Assembly (NCBI GenBank): GCA_964509425.1
Contig: CAZDWZ010000001.1
Coordinates: 310,001-374,000 of the forward strand
Reading direction: 5' to 3'
From: CAZDWZ01 sp964509425
GTDB taxonomy: Bacteria > Bdellovibrionota_C > UBA2361 > SZUA-149 > CAZDWZ01
DNA length: 64,000 bases
The position numbers were made by a program, and so were the translations under genes. Shown here one piece after another: positions 41,925 to 50,988 of the stretch (position 1 is its first letter; every line of letters begins with the position of its first letter). Under the pieces are notes generated by a model. It ran no database searches. It saw only the letters and a list, made by a program, of their open reading frames with translations, and was not told where the DNA came from.

Positions 41925-42542
41925 ATGCCCAAGAAGCCATATCTTCTGTTCGCCGCGCTGCTCACGGGAACTGCGTGCGGACCAATTCAAGGGTATCCCG
42001 GCCCGGAGCTGCCCAGCGATCAAGTTGCTACTGTCTACCGTGAATCGAAATCCGACAGCCCGGAGCAAATGGAGCGCTTCACCGCCGATAGCCAGCCGTT
42101 TGAGACGAACGGCATTTCGCTCCTCCCGGGCAGGCATGATTTCGACACCTTCTTCGAAACTTACGGAGAGCGGCGGGATTGCCGCCCCGAGTATAAGGTT
42201 GATGAGTGGGGTTACCGAGCTTGTCTCGATAACGAATATCGTTCTCGAAGAAACCGGCGGAGCCGAATTTGGGTTTCGTGCTCGATCTCACAGTATACGA
42301 CGGTCATCTATCACTGCCTGGTGAAAATCACCGAATCCGATTGTCACTTCAACGCGACTCTCGAAGCCGGCGAGAAATACGACATCGTGATCGGAGATCC
42401 GCCGGTTGAGGGGCGAAAAGACCCCGCGACCTTAAGACCATCCGGAGTTTTCTCGAGAAAAACGAAACGGCAAATCGGCACAAGCGAGTGCAATGTCCTT
42501 CGGACCCACGAAGATCGAAGAACGTTTTCGTCACCGCGCTAG
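41925..42542 (+). CDS. Lipoprotein of unknown function
   Basis: 205 aa from the ATG at 41925. A short signal peptide ends at L-T-G-T-A-C (C19), a lipobox, followed by a G/P-rich tether. The middle carries I-S-L-L-P-G-R-H-D-F and later F-N-A-T-L-E-A-G-E-K-Y-D-I-V-I-G, a beta-sandwich pattern seen in small outer-membrane lipoproteins, with six cysteines in the mature part. Divergent from UPF0158, convergent with ispF. No further assignment. Confidence 0.6.
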   Translation: MPKKPYLLFAALLTGTACGPIQGYPGPELPSDQVATVYRESKSDSPEQMERFTADSQPFETNGISLLPGRHDFDTFFETYGERRDCRPEYKVDEWGYRACLDNEYRSRRNRRSRIWVSCSISQYTTVIYHCLVKITESDCHFNATLEAGEKYDIVIGDPPVEGRKDPATLRPSGVFSRKTKRQIGTSECNVLRTHEDRRTFSSPR

Positions 42543-42584
42543 AGAGCCATCGCGAAACGCCGAGCCGGGAATGAACCGCGAATG

Positions 42585-43106
42585 TCAGATTTTGGATAAG
42601 AGGACGACGGCGAGCGCCGCAATACCTTCTTCCCGGCCCACGAAACCCAGTTTTTCAGTCGTCGTGGCCTTGATGCCGATCCGCTCTGGGGTCGATTGTA
42701 ATATTCCTGCGATTCGCTCTTTCATCGATTGAACATAAGGAGATACTTTCGGTCTCTCCGCGAGCAGGGTGCAATCAAGATTAACGAGACACCATCCGGC
42801 GGCCTCGGCTTTTGACCAGACCTCTTTAAGAAGTACCGCACTATCCGAATCGCGGAACCTTTCATCGTCATTCGGGAACCACTTCCCGATGTCGGGAAGC
42901 CCGAGCGCGCCGAGTATCGCATCGGAAACGGCATGAAGGAGCACATCCGCATCGGAATGTCCCAGGAGGCCCTTGTCGTGAGGTATCTCAATCCCGCCGA
43001 GCACAAGCTTTCGACCTGCGAGAAACGGGTGAACGTCGAACCCTTGACCGATCCTGATGTTAGGTGTCACAGCGCGAGTAATAGGACTTCTCTTATGAAG
43101 CAGCAA
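42585..43106 (-). CDS. ispF: 2-C-methyl-D-erythritol 2,4-cyclodiphosphate synthase
   Basis: 173 aa, family length plus a short N-terminal extension. Catalyses the cyclisation step of the non-mevalonate isoprenoid pathway. The metal site is visible as G-F-D-V-H (D24, H26) and H58 in L-L-H-A-V. G-H-S-D-A-D, D-I-G-K-W-F-P-N-D-D, and the C-terminal I-K-A-T-T-T-E-K-L-G-F-x-G-R are all conserved. It overlaps the end of the lytic transglycosylase gene by 14 bp. ispD, often adjacent or fused, is not here. Confidence 0.96.
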   Translation of the reverse strand: MLLHKRSPITRAVTPNIRIGQGFDVHPFLAGRKLVLGGIEIPHDKGLLGHSDADVLLHAVSDAILGALGLPDIGKWFPNDDERFRDSDSAVLLKEVWSKAEAAGWCLVNLDCTLLAERPKVSPYVQSMKERIAGILQSTPERIGIKATTTEKLGFVGREEGIAALAVVLLSKI

Positions 43107-43857
43107 TCTCTTCCGGGAACCCGTATTTTTCGGGGTCGCGGAGAATGAGCGTGAGCGCAGTGAACTGCGCCAAGTAATCCGAAGTCGTCCGGCTCAGGAG
43201 GCCACGAGAGGCCAACGTGAACACATTCCTCTCGCCCCCCGAATCACGTATCGCCTGCTGAACTCTGAATAGTCCGCTGTTATACGCGGCAAGGGCGAGC
43301 GGCCAGCAGCCGAAATGATCCCGCAGCTCAAGAAGCATCTGAGCCGCGGCGCGTGTGGCCTTGATCGGATCCTTTCGCTCATCACGGTGCTTGTTCACGA
43401 CCAACCCGTATTGGCGAGCCGCCGGTTTGGCAAGCTGCCAGAGCCCAACGGTGTCTCCTCTCGGGCTTCGAACCGTTGGTTTGAACCGGCTTTCAATGAA
43501 CGCAAGAGTCAGGAGTGCTTTCGGAATCCCCTTCTCCTCGAGAATCTGTTGGATTTTATCAGACACGCCCTTCGAGAGCTCGACGTGCTCGTGCACAACT
43601 GAACGGCGTTGTCCCGAGAAGAGCTCGACGAATCGGGCGATCTCGACCGGAAGCGGCTTCCCTTCGTGATGCTCGGGGTTCGCTTCCGCCGCAAGCTGAA
43701 ACTGCTCAATCACTCGCTCTTCCGTGATCGAACGATTGAATGATTCGAGCTCAACCGTCGGAGACGAAGTTGAGAAGGAACAAGCTGACAAACTGCACGC
43801 AAGCAGAGCAAGGGCGAAGTTTGATTTGCTGGATTTTACATTTAACTGTTTTTTCAT
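43093..43857 (-). CDS. Lytic transglycosylase lipoprotein
   Basis: 254 aa. The signal peptide ends in L-S-A-C (C26), so it is lipid-anchored. The SLT domain covers about residues 105-215: catalytic glutamate E122 in L-A-F-I-E-S-R-F, then G-L-W-Q-L, D-E-R-K-D-P-I-K-A-T-R-A-A, and L-A-A-Y-N-S-G. It cleaves peptidoglycan near the outer membrane. This is the second such enzyme in the window. Coupled to ispF by overlap. Confidence 0.88.
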   Translation of the reverse strand: MKKQLNVKSSKSNFALALLACSLSACSFSTSSPTVELESFNRSITEERVIEQFQLAAEANPEHHEGKPLPVEIARFVELFSGQRRSVVHEHVELSKGVSDKIQQILEEKGIPKALLTLAFIESRFKPTVRSPRGDTVGLWQLAKPAARQYGLVVNKHRDERKDPIKATRAAAQMLLELRDHFGCWPLALAAYNSGLFRVQQAIRDSGGERNVFTLASRGLLSRTTSDYLAQFTALTLILRDPEKYGFPEEIAAS

Positions 43858-44135
43858 GGCACAATGATTCCCGGTGGCATTAATGCATTCAAGAAATCAA
43901 AAGACAAGTCTTAATCGGCTCATGTGTTATCGGGTTAGGAATCCGAGGCCCCCATTTGGGTTGTTATGGGACCTATTATCGATATGTTTCGTGTCAAAAC
44001 CTATTCGCGTCTCGAATGACCATTTCAGTAGTGGTTGAGCCTTCGTTCATAAACCCACTAAACAGATTCCTACTGTTAGATTCGCCCCGGATGAATTAGG
44101 ATGCCGCGAAACGGTTGCTCCGGGAGAGAAAGCCT

Positions 44136-44921
44136 ATGAAATTCAAGAATAATTTACACGCCGTTAGACCTGAAAGTTGCGTCGCTTTACTCCTGGGAAT
44201 CGCCATGAGCGCCTGCTCCGCTGCGAACCCGGCTGCTTCAACTTCTTCTGTCGCGCCAAGTGCTGCACTATCACCAGCACACGAGGTTTCGGCGAAGGCT
44301 GCAACTCCTTCGTGGATGGACCGTATCTTCGGCTCGAGTGGAAAGGGCTACTCCGCTTCGGGCTCGCTGGTGCTCAGCTTTCAATTGCCTCCTCGCAGCG
44401 CGTCAGACGCGGTGAACATGATTACCACCGGAGAATCAGCAGAACAGGACCTAGCGTCTTCTCTCTCCCACACTCATCGGCGATTTGCTCCGCTTCTCGG
44501 GTATTTTCCGCCTCGCCTTTCGAAACTTCCAGCAAATAACGAAATCTGGATGGAATTCGACCAGGCAGAGCGTCAGTTGAAGATATACGAAGGGAAGGAG
44601 CTCCTCCAGACGGTCGCCGCCGAAAGCGATGGTAAAATTCAGTGTGGCGAGTACCTCGTGCAAAGTAAACAGAGTGACCCGCGCTGGTACGCGACGAATC
44701 ATTACTATACGTCTCGCGGGCTTCCGGTGCCCTCGGATATTTCCCCAGAGCGCTACCTCCAAGGCGCCCTCGGCAGTCAGGCACTTTTCCTCTCCGAGAA
44801 CTTGGCGATCCACTCTTCTCCTCTCTGGACCGACGAGGTTGGCGGCGTTCGCGTTGACCGACAAACTCTCTCGAAGGTCTTCGAGCGAGCTCCTCTTGGT
44901 GTTTCGGTGATAGTGAGATAG
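44136..44921 (+). CDS. L,D-transpeptidase-like lipoprotein lacking the catalytic cysteine
   Basis: 261 aa from the ATG at 44136. Lipobox M-S-A-C27. The C-terminal 125 residues follow the YkuD pattern (I-W-M-E-F-D-Q-A-E-R-Q-L-K-I-Y-E-G-K, then the long loop, I-H-S-S-P at 225-229, V-R-V-D, and P-L-G-V-S-V-I-V at the end). In active enzymes the site reads S-H-G-C-I-R; here it is E-V-G-G-V-R (234-239), so cysteine is Gly237 and the adjacent histidine is Val235. H226 and R239 are kept. It should not catalyse 3-3 cross-linking but could bind peptidoglycan. Alone, with a 278-bp leader. Confidence 0.75.
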   Translation: MKFKNNLHAVRPESCVALLLGIAMSACSAANPAASTSSVAPSAALSPAHEVSAKAATPSWMDRIFGSSGKGYSASGSLVLSFQLPPRSASDAVNMITTGESAEQDLASSLSHTHRRFAPLLGYFPPRLSKLPANNEIWMEFDQAERQLKIYEGKELLQTVAAESDGKIQCGEYLVQSKQSDPRWYATNHYYTSRGLPVPSDISPERYLQGALGSQALFLSENLAIHSSPLWTDEVGGVRVDRQTLSKVFERAPLGVSVIVR

Positions 44922-45188
44922 GTAACTCTCAAAGTCCGGGGTTCAGGTCCGGCCTTAAAGTCCGACGCTGTTTTTCATCGACAATTTGGCCGCCTCCCAT
45001 GCTCTTTTTTTCGAGCGATGGGTATTGGTGTTGTGGAGCTATATCAAGGGATCTGTCGAAACGGCGGATACTTAGCTCCGGCACACCGGCAAGTATGGAC
45101 TGATTGTTCGATTTTGCGCCCTCTGTTTATGCAAAAGATTGCCGAATCAGGGCACAGGCACGCCGGTTTTTCTAATAACGGATTTGGT

Positions 45189-45194
45189 TATAAT
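45189..45194 (+). promoter_or_regulatory. Consensus -10 hexamer before the NYN gene
   Basis: TATAAT lies 17 bases before the ATG at 45212 and no ribosome binding site follows, so the leader would be about 11 bases or less. No good -35 is found at 16-18 bases spacing. Confidence 0.35.
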
Positions 45195-45211
45195 TTTAGT
45201 AGTATTCGCGT

Positions 45212-45901
45212 ATGGGTAGAGACGAACTTGAGATTCTTCGAAGCGGCATCGTCAAGCGTAAGCAGCGCCGCAGAATGGCGTTGTTTATCGACGCAACCGG
45301 ACTCGATCGTGCAACAAGGCGGCTTGAACGAAAAGTTGATCTCTCCCGTCTCGTTAAGGGTTTGACCTCCGGCATCAAACTCGAATGCGCCCGTTACTAT
45401 TCTCTGATTCCCTACGAAGACGATGCGAGGCAGTTTTCTTTCCTCGATGCCGTCGAGCGCGCGGGAGTTGAAGTGATCACCAAGCGCCTTCCACCGAAGG
45501 GCGTCAAACGACAAGTCTCGATGGACGTTCACGTGGCTGCCGATCTCGTGAGCTTTGCCTACGGATATTTCACCAAGCTTGCCGAGACTGCGGAGAAGAA
45601 TGCGCTCGAGCAAGAACAGCTCATGGTCGGAAACGGCGCCTCACAACCGATCGTCACCGCAGCAAACGGCTCAAACGGCGCGACCGATGTCGAAGCCGGA
45701 AAGCCAAAAGACAAAGATATAAAAAGAGTCGCAACCATCATCTGCCCAAGCCGGGAGTTGAGCTATGCGATTTTCATGGCCAATCAACTCGGGGTGGAAA
45801 CCTCGCTTGCCGACTTCGGTCTCTACGGTCAATCGGATGGGTGGAAAGGAGTCGATCGCTGGATCGACCTTTCGACCTCTGAAACGATCTGGAGAGATTA
45901 A
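45212..45901 (+). CDS. NYN (LabA/DUF88-like) domain protein
   Basis: 229 aa. NYN is a PIN-related nuclease fold. The first acidic residue is in A-L-F-I-D (D27), and the second region M-D-V-H-V-A-A-D-L-V-S (D105, D111) is well kept. The third, usually S-G-D-S-D-F, is C-P-S-R-E-L at 178-183, with one acid changed to S and one to E. Catalysis is therefore uncertain. A polar insertion (about residues 125-168) separates the two halves. Convergent with the sugar transferase, 14 bp apart. A role in RNA handling is a family-level expectation only. Confidence 0.8.
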   Translation: MGRDELEILRSGIVKRKQRRRMALFIDATGLDRATRRLERKVDLSRLVKGLTSGIKLECARYYSLIPYEDDARQFSFLDAVERAGVEVITKRLPPKGVKRQVSMDVHVAADLVSFAYGYFTKLAETAEKNALEQEQLMVGNGASQPIVTAANGSNGATDVEAGKPKDKDIKRVATIICPSRELSYAIFMANQLGVETSLADFGLYGQSDGWKGVDRWIDLSTSETIWRD

Positions 45902-45915
45902 AGACGCAAGCGGCG

Positions 45916-47403
45916 TCAGCGTGCTCCGAACCCGGTGAGCACGGCCGGTATTGTCCTCAGCATCAGCGCGAGATCTCGTCTCAACGACCAGTTGTCGATG
46001 TATTCAAGATCGAGCGATGCCCACTCCTCGAAATCCGGAATTTTGTTTCGTCCACTTACTTGCCAGGTGCAGGTAAGGCCCGGCCGCATGCTGAGCCGCT
46101 TACGGTGTTTCCTCTCATACATTGAAACCTCTCCGGGAAGCGGAGGTCTTGGGCCGACAAGACTCATGTCACCTTTCAAAACGTTCCAAAGCTGAGGAAG
46201 CTCATCGAGCGACGTCTTCCTCAGAAACTTCCCAATCGTCGTCACTCGAGGATCGTCCGCAATCTTAAAGGCCGGACCCTGCATTTCGTTCTTTTCAAGC
46301 AAATCCGTGAGCATCGATTCAGCGTTTATCACCATCGATCGGAACTTCAACATGACGAAGAGTCTCCCGTTCAGCCCCATTCGCTTCTGCCGAAATAAAA
46401 CCGGACCTTTGCTGTCCAAGCGAATTAGCAGGGCGATTATCACCATAATCGGTGACACGACAATCAGCGCAAGGAACGAGACAAGCACATCGATCGCGCG
46501 TTTGGCGATGAGCGCTATCCCATCGTTCACACCGGCCGAAGGGTGATAGTGCAAAAACGGCAGCTTCCCCAAGTAGCTCATGTCGGATTGGAATATCTCG
46601 AGACTGAAGAGGTCGGCGGCCAATGAGACCCGGACTCCTTCTTCAACAGCGATTTCAGCGAGCGGCGTCAGGTCTCGAAAACACTCGAGCACGTCGGTAA
46701 AAAAGACCTCGTCGACCGCATATCGCTTCAACACGCCTTCGAAGCTGTCGAGATCGGCAACGACTCGCGCCGGCAGGTCGTAGACCTCACTGCTTCCTTC
46801 GAAAGTGCTGAGATTTGAGTGGAGTTCTGATTTCAGTTCTACAAATCCGACGGCGCGAAATCCCAGCTCGGGCTGTTTCAAAAGCTCGGTGTATACACGC
46901 CTGGCCTGAGGACCCGTCCCGACGATGAGCACATTTCGGAAATTCTTCCCTCGCGCACGGAAATATCGAAGCACGACGAGTATGATCACTCGCTCGACAA
47001 ACAAAGAGAGTCCGCTCAAAAAACAAAACAGCGCGACGAAACTCCGGCTTAGATCGAGCTTCAACAGATAGAGAATCGAGCCCATGAGCAGGAACACGAG
47101 CGAGCTGGCGGAGACGCCGAGCTTGCAAAGCTCCCAGATCGAAGCCAGTCGCATGCTTCGATAGGCACCCATGGTCGAGAGCACCGCGTTGAACAACAAA
47201 AGCGATATGGCAAGAACGAGCAGGTAGCTGTCTATCGGACCAAGATCCAGCGCACCAACAGCCGAAGGTCCAACGGAAAAGCTTTCGAGCGCTTTCAGAA
47301 AAACGTCCCGGCCGTGGTAGCTGAGGAGAAACGCGAGCACGATGAGGATATTGTCCCCTATCCGCTCGATGCCGGAGATTAATTTCCAATGAGTCTTTAG
47401 CAT
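45916..47403 (-). CDS. Undecaprenyl-phosphate sugar phosphotransferase (WbaP/WcaJ type)
   Basis: 495 aa. Four or five membrane spans in the N-terminal 150 residues, a Rossmann-like cytosolic domain (V-L-I-V-G-T-G-P-Q-A-R-R, about 158-169), another span, and the catalytic C-terminal region: G-P-V-L-F-R-Q-K-R-M-G, K-F-R-S-M, T-S-L-D-E-L-P-Q-L-W-N-V-L-K-G-D-M-S-L-V-G-P-R-P split over that stretch. It starts polysaccharide repeat-unit assembly by transferring a sugar-1-phosphate to the lipid carrier. Last gene of the LPS/envelope run, 67 bp after gmk. Confidence 0.92.
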   Translation of the reverse strand: MLKTHWKLISGIERIGDNILIVLAFLLSYHGRDVFLKALESFSVGPSAVGALDLGPIDSYLLVLAISLLLFNAVLSTMGAYRSMRLASIWELCKLGVSASSLVFLLMGSILYLLKLDLSRSFVALFCFLSGLSLFVERVIILVVLRYFRARGKNFRNVLIVGTGPQARRVYTELLKQPELGFRAVGFVELKSELHSNLSTFEGSSEVYDLPARVVADLDSFEGVLKRYAVDEVFFTDVLECFRDLTPLAEIAVEEGVRVSLAADLFSLEIFQSDMSYLGKLPFLHYHPSAGVNDGIALIAKRAIDVLVSFLALIVVSPIMVIIALLIRLDSKGPVLFRQKRMGLNGRLFVMLKFRSMVINAESMLTDLLEKNEMQGPAFKIADDPRVTTIGKFLRKTSLDELPQLWNVLKGDMSLVGPRPPLPGEVSMYERKHRKRLSMRPGLTCTWQVSGRNKIPDFEEWASLDLEYIDNWSLRRDLALMLRTIPAVLTGFGAR

Positions 47404-47469
47404 TGAGTGCCATACAATACCGGAGTCGCAGGGGTATTGGTAGCCCTCGAAGTGCCGTTGTATGTGGAT

Positions 47470-48087
47470 CTACGCTGGCGCGAGCGTCGTGAGATCAAGC
47501 CGTGCGGCTCGCATTCGCTCCGCTTCGATGATGGATTGGGCGCGGCCGAGCGCGGTCGGCAAATCGTCGTTGATGAGGAGATAATCAGAAAACCCCTGAG
47601 TCGTAAGCGTCACGAGCTCTCGTTCGGCGGCCTCCAGTCGCATCCTCATTTTTTCAGCATCTTCCGTGCCTCGAGCTATCAATCGCTCTTTCAGAACCTG
47701 GAAGCTGGGCGGAAAAACAAAAACGACCGCAAGTTGCTTAGGTGCAATTCTTCGAATCTGTTCGACACCTTGAACGTCTATGTCGAGAACGAGGTCGACT
47801 TTGTCGGCGCTCGCCCGCTCGATATTCTCGATGCCGGTTCCGTAACGTGATCCCGAAAATTTCGCATGCTCAAGGAATCGCCCTGCGCCGACCCGCCTTT
47901 CAAATTCTTCCTCGGAGACAAAGTGATAGTCTCTGCCATCGACCTCCGTCGGCCTCGCGGCACGTGTTGTCGTGGAGATCGAAAGTACTAAGCTAGGATC
48001 AAGTCGCACCAGCTCGCGCGTGATGGTCGTTTTCCCTGATGCGGTAGGCGCACAAAAGCAAAAAAGTATCGGTTGTTTTGGTTTCAT
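47470..48087 (-). CDS. gmk: Guanylate kinase
   Basis: 205 aa. Phosphorylates GMP to GDP. The P-loop reads A-P-T-A-S-G-K-T-T (usual G-P-S-G-A-G-K), slightly divergent but functional-looking. The GMP-binding segment S-T-T-T-R-A-A-R-P-x-E-V-D-G-R-D-Y-H-F and F-L-E-H-A-x-F-x-G-x-x-Y-G-T are conserved. It lies just after yicC, the common yicC-gmk arrangement. Confidence 0.95.
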   Translation of the reverse strand: MKPKQPILFCFCAPTASGKTTITRELVRLDPSLVLSISTTTRAARPTEVDGRDYHFVSEEEFERRVGAGRFLEHAKFSGSRYGTGIENIERASADKVDLVLDIDVQGVEQIRRIAPKQLAVVFVFPPSFQVLKERLIARGTEDAEKMRMRLEAAERELVTLTTQGFSDYLLINDDLPTALGRAQSIIEAERMRAARLDLTTLAPA

Positions 48088-48125
48088 TTACACTTCATTC
48101 CGCGACTGAACGACCTACTGGCGGT

Positions 48126-49031
48126 TTATTCGACATTCAGCACTTGTTCGCGAAGCCGCTCGAGCACCAACTTCGCCTCGACGACCGCCTGACCAATTTC
48201 AACGCTCTGAGACTTCGAGCCGGTGGTATTGACTTCCCGGCCCATCTCTTGGAGCAAAAACTCGAGCTTCTTTCCGCCCTCGTTGCCATCCAATGTTTGA
48301 CGAAACTGTACGATGTGACTTCTTAGTCTCGTCAATTCTTCCGTAACATCGGCCCGCTCCACAAGGAGCGCTACCTCCTGCGCCAGACGCTGCGGATCAC
48401 ACTCGGTTCCACTCAACAGCCGCGTCGTTCTCTCCTTCAAACGATCTTGAAACTGCTGTGGACTCGTCGCAGCAAAACTGTCCATTGTCGAAACAAGCGC
48501 CTCGAACCGCTTCAACTGAAGTGCGAATTCCTGCTGAAGCGCCTTTCCTTCTTCGGCACGCATTGCTTTTAGTTGAACCAGCGCTCTCGCCGCCGTGTCG
48601 ATCAGCACCGGCGTTTCGAGCGCCATATCGGGCTCCGCTGCGCCGCCTTCGATGACCCCTCGCGTCGAAAGAGCTTGCTTCGCCGCCTCAAGAGCTATCA
48701 AAGTTTCATCCACCACACCCGCGGCGCGGAATCCCTGCTCATATGCTTTGAGAGCTGCACGAAAAACCGATTCGTTGAGAGCCGGAGAATATCCGGCCCC
48801 GGCACCGCTGGCCCCGGTTTCTGCGCGCACGACAAAGATGTCCACTCGTCCTCGGCGCAGTTCTCCGCGAACACCTTTCAGAATATCCGGCTCTACACGC
48901 TGATACGCCGAGGGGAGCTTGCACGAGATGTCGAGAAACCGATGATTGACGGATTTCATTTCCACGCTGATCGTGATGGAGCCCGATGTTCCTTCGGCTC
49001 TTCCAAATCCGGTCATACTCTGAACTGCCAT
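48126..49031 (-). CDS. yicC: YicC family endoribonuclease
   Basis: 301 aa, the family size. The N-terminal pattern M-T-G-F-G-R-A-E and V-E-M-K-S-V-N-H-R-F-L-D, and the C-terminal K-L-E-F-L-L-Q-E-M-x-R-E-V-N-T-x-G-S-K are diagnostic (they continue with the conserved helical end). YicC proteins act on RNA in the cytoplasm. Immediately upstream of gmk. Confidence 0.95.
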   Translation of the reverse strand: MAVQSMTGFGRAEGTSGSITISVEMKSVNHRFLDISCKLPSAYQRVEPDILKGVRGELRRGRVDIFVVRAETGASGAGAGYSPALNESVFRAALKAYEQGFRAAGVVDETLIALEAAKQALSTRGVIEGGAAEPDMALETPVLIDTAARALVQLKAMRAEEGKALQQEFALQLKRFEALVSTMDSFAATSPQQFQDRLKERTTRLLSGTECDPQRLAQEVALLVERADVTEELTRLRSHIVQFRQTLDGNEGGKKLEFLLQEMGREVNTTGSKSQSVEIGQAVVEAKLVLERLREQVLNVE

Positions 49032-49060
49032 GAGCCTACCTTTCGAATTTGTGTCTCTGA

Positions 49061-50092
49061 CTATACAAGCGCTTCTCGCAACCGATCCAAGCGAATCGGA
49101 ACCGTTCCAACTTCCCCCACGACAATACCGGCCGCGATATTGGACAACACGCAGGCCTCACGCGGAGTCGCACCCACCGCAAGCGCCAAACTGAATACCG
49201 CGGACACGGTGTCTCCTGCACCGGATACATCAAACACTTCGCGTGCTTCGGTATCGATTTCGAGAACGGGCTCGTCACCCGCCACCGACGAAACCAGCAC
49301 CATCCCCTCCTCCCCGAGGGTAATGAGGACCATCTCGCATTTCCATTTATCGAGAAGGAGCCTTGCGACATCTACCGCCGTATTCCTATTCGGGATCGAT
49401 CGGCCGGAAGCCTCTTCCGCCTCCTTGCGATTCGGCTTGATGATGGTCGCCTTGGTGTAGAGATCAAAATGCGGTGATTTGGGGTCGACCAAAACCGGGA
49501 CCTTTCCGGCACCCAAAATTCCCGATCGGTAGCCGGCGGCAACTTCAGCGAAAAGAGCCGGACAAACAGCACCCTTCCCGTAGTCTGAAATGACGACTCC
49601 CTTTGAAGCGCGGAAGCTGCCGGACATCGCGGTGCCCAGCCGTTTCGCAGTATCTGCCTCGATCGGATGAAGGACTTCATGATCGATCCGCACGATCTGC
49701 TGATGATGGGCGATGACCCGAGTCTTAATCGTCGTGGTTCGAGATGAGTCAGTAATCACTCCGCTACGTTCGACGCCAAGCTCATCGAGGAGGCGAACGA
49801 CGCTACGCCCTGATTCATCGTCGCCGACGATTCCACACAGAAGCGCGCTGGCGCCCAGCTCAGCGAGATTTCTCACGACATTAGCAGCACCTCCGAGGCG
49901 CTGATCTTCTTTCGTCACTTGTACGACGACGACAGGCGCCTCAGGAGAAACTCGGTCTACTTTTCCCCATATATAGCGGTCGAGAATAATATCTCCGGCG
50001 ACGAGGACGGGGGTCTTCTGAAAGCGGTCGACCAAATTGTGGAGCCGTTCCGCCGAAATCGTGGACCGAGATCGATTGATTTTCGTCATCAT
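49061..50092 (-). CDS. rfaE1: D-glycero-beta-D-manno-heptose-7-phosphate kinase
   Basis: 343 aa, the kinase half of HldE as a stand-alone protein. PfkB/ribokinase fold: V-A-G-D-I-I-L-D-R-Y-I-W-G near the N-terminus, G-G-A-A-N-V-V-R-N, D-P-K, K-P-N-R-K-E-A, and the catalytic D-V-S-G-A-G-D-T near residue 277. It phosphorylates heptose-7-phosphate to the 1,7-bisphosphate on the ADP-heptose path, whose next enzyme GmhB is in the same cluster. It overlaps the GT2 gene by 4 bp. The separate adenylyltransferase (rfaE2) is not in the window. Confidence 0.93.
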   Translation of the reverse strand: MMTKINRSRSTISAERLHNLVDRFQKTPVLVAGDIILDRYIWGKVDRVSPEAPVVVVQVTKEDQRLGGAANVVRNLAELGASALLCGIVGDDESGRSVVRLLDELGVERSGVITDSSRTTTIKTRVIAHHQQIVRIDHEVLHPIEADTAKRLGTAMSGSFRASKGVVISDYGKGAVCPALFAEVAAGYRSGILGAGKVPVLVDPKSPHFDLYTKATIIKPNRKEAEEASGRSIPNRNTAVDVARLLLDKWKCEMVLITLGEEGMVLVSSVAGDEPVLEIDTEAREVFDVSGAGDTVSAVFSLALAVGATPREACVLSNIAAGIVVGEVGTVPIRLDRLREALV

Positions 50093-50988
50093 CGGCCGGA
50101 TCGCGCTCGAATCGCTTCTTGGGAGACACCGGACTCAGAGTTTTTATCCGCTACTTCCGGCTTTCCCGAATCACCGGATTTTTTCTGCGCATCCCAAAAT
50201 TCAAGTTCCCAAATCTTGGCGTATTTCATGAACGTGTAATAGCCCTCCGCGAGCGCGACGACGAGCCCAGCCATACCCTCGCGATATCCTTTCTTCAAGA
50301 GAAAGAACTTAATTGATCGGAGCGCTGGATTAACAAGGAGCGAAAAAAGACTCGCTCGCTCTCCGCCCTTGTATTCTTCACGCGCGGCAATCATCGAGAG
50401 CGAGTGCAAGCGCTGCAGCTGCTCATCGAGGTTTTTATAGGTGAAATGTTGCAATTCGCCTGGAAGGATTTCCGTACGGCCCTGGACGATGGGCTTCTCG
50501 TGAGGCTCGACCCCGCCCCAAGTCGTCAACTCCCGGCGGAAGAATCTCAACCGATACTCCGGATACCATCCGCCAAGTCTCCACCACCTTCCAAGATAGA
50601 AGACGACCCGGTTCATGAAATATCCGTCCGCCGCCTTTGGACCGCCCTTATGCTTCGCGTTCCAGTCCTCACGAAGCACACCCACGACGCTCTCCCGAAG
50701 CTCCGGAGAAACCCGTTCATCGGCGTCGATGTTGATCACCCAGCTATGAGTGCAGACGGTGAGACCGAACGACTTTTGTTCGCGATAGCCTGGCCATGGC
50801 CGCTGTATGACTTTCGCACCGAGCGACTTGGCGATTTCGACCGTCGAATCGGTAGAGAAAGAATCGATCACTACCACTTCGTCGCAAAATGAAAGTGTAT
50901 TCAAACAATCCGCGATCTGATCTTCCTCGTTCATGCAGATCACGAACGCCGATATCTTTTCGCGATTTTCGCTATTAGTATCAATCAT
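50089..50988 (-). CDS. Family 2 glycosyltransferase, LPS core type (WaaE-like)
   Basis: 299 aa. GT2 N-terminal domain with I-C-M-N-E-E-D-Q-I, V-V-V-I-D-S-F-S-T-D-S-T, I-N-I-D-A-D-E-R-V (metal-binding D-A-D) and W-x-G-Y-R-E-Q-K. The C-terminal part with G-E-L-Q-H-F-T-Y-K-N is like the beta-1,4-glucosyltransferase that adds glucose to inner-core heptose. Overlaps both neighbours by 4 bp, so it is firmly in the LPS core operon. The sugar and acceptor are inferred from context. Confidence 0.88.
   Translation of the reverse strand: MIDTNSENREKISAFVICMNEEDQIADCLNTLSFCDEVVVIDSFSTDSTVEIAKSLGAKVIQRPWPGYREQKSFGLTVCTHSWVINIDADERVSPELRESVVGVLREDWNAKHKGGPKAADGYFMNRVVFYLGRWWRLGGWYPEYRLRFFRRELTTWGGVEPHEKPIVQGRTEILPGELQHFTYKNLDEQLQRLHSLSMIAAREEYKGGERASLFSLLVNPALRSIKFFLLKKGYREGMAGLVVALAEGYYTFMKYAKIWELEFWDAQKKSGDSGKPEVADKNSESGVSQEAIRARSGR

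Noticed and set aside
45122..45194. Full sigma70 promoter for the NYN gene
   Set aside because: TATAAT is clear but no -35 match lies at acceptable spacing; TTGCCG is 43 bases away.
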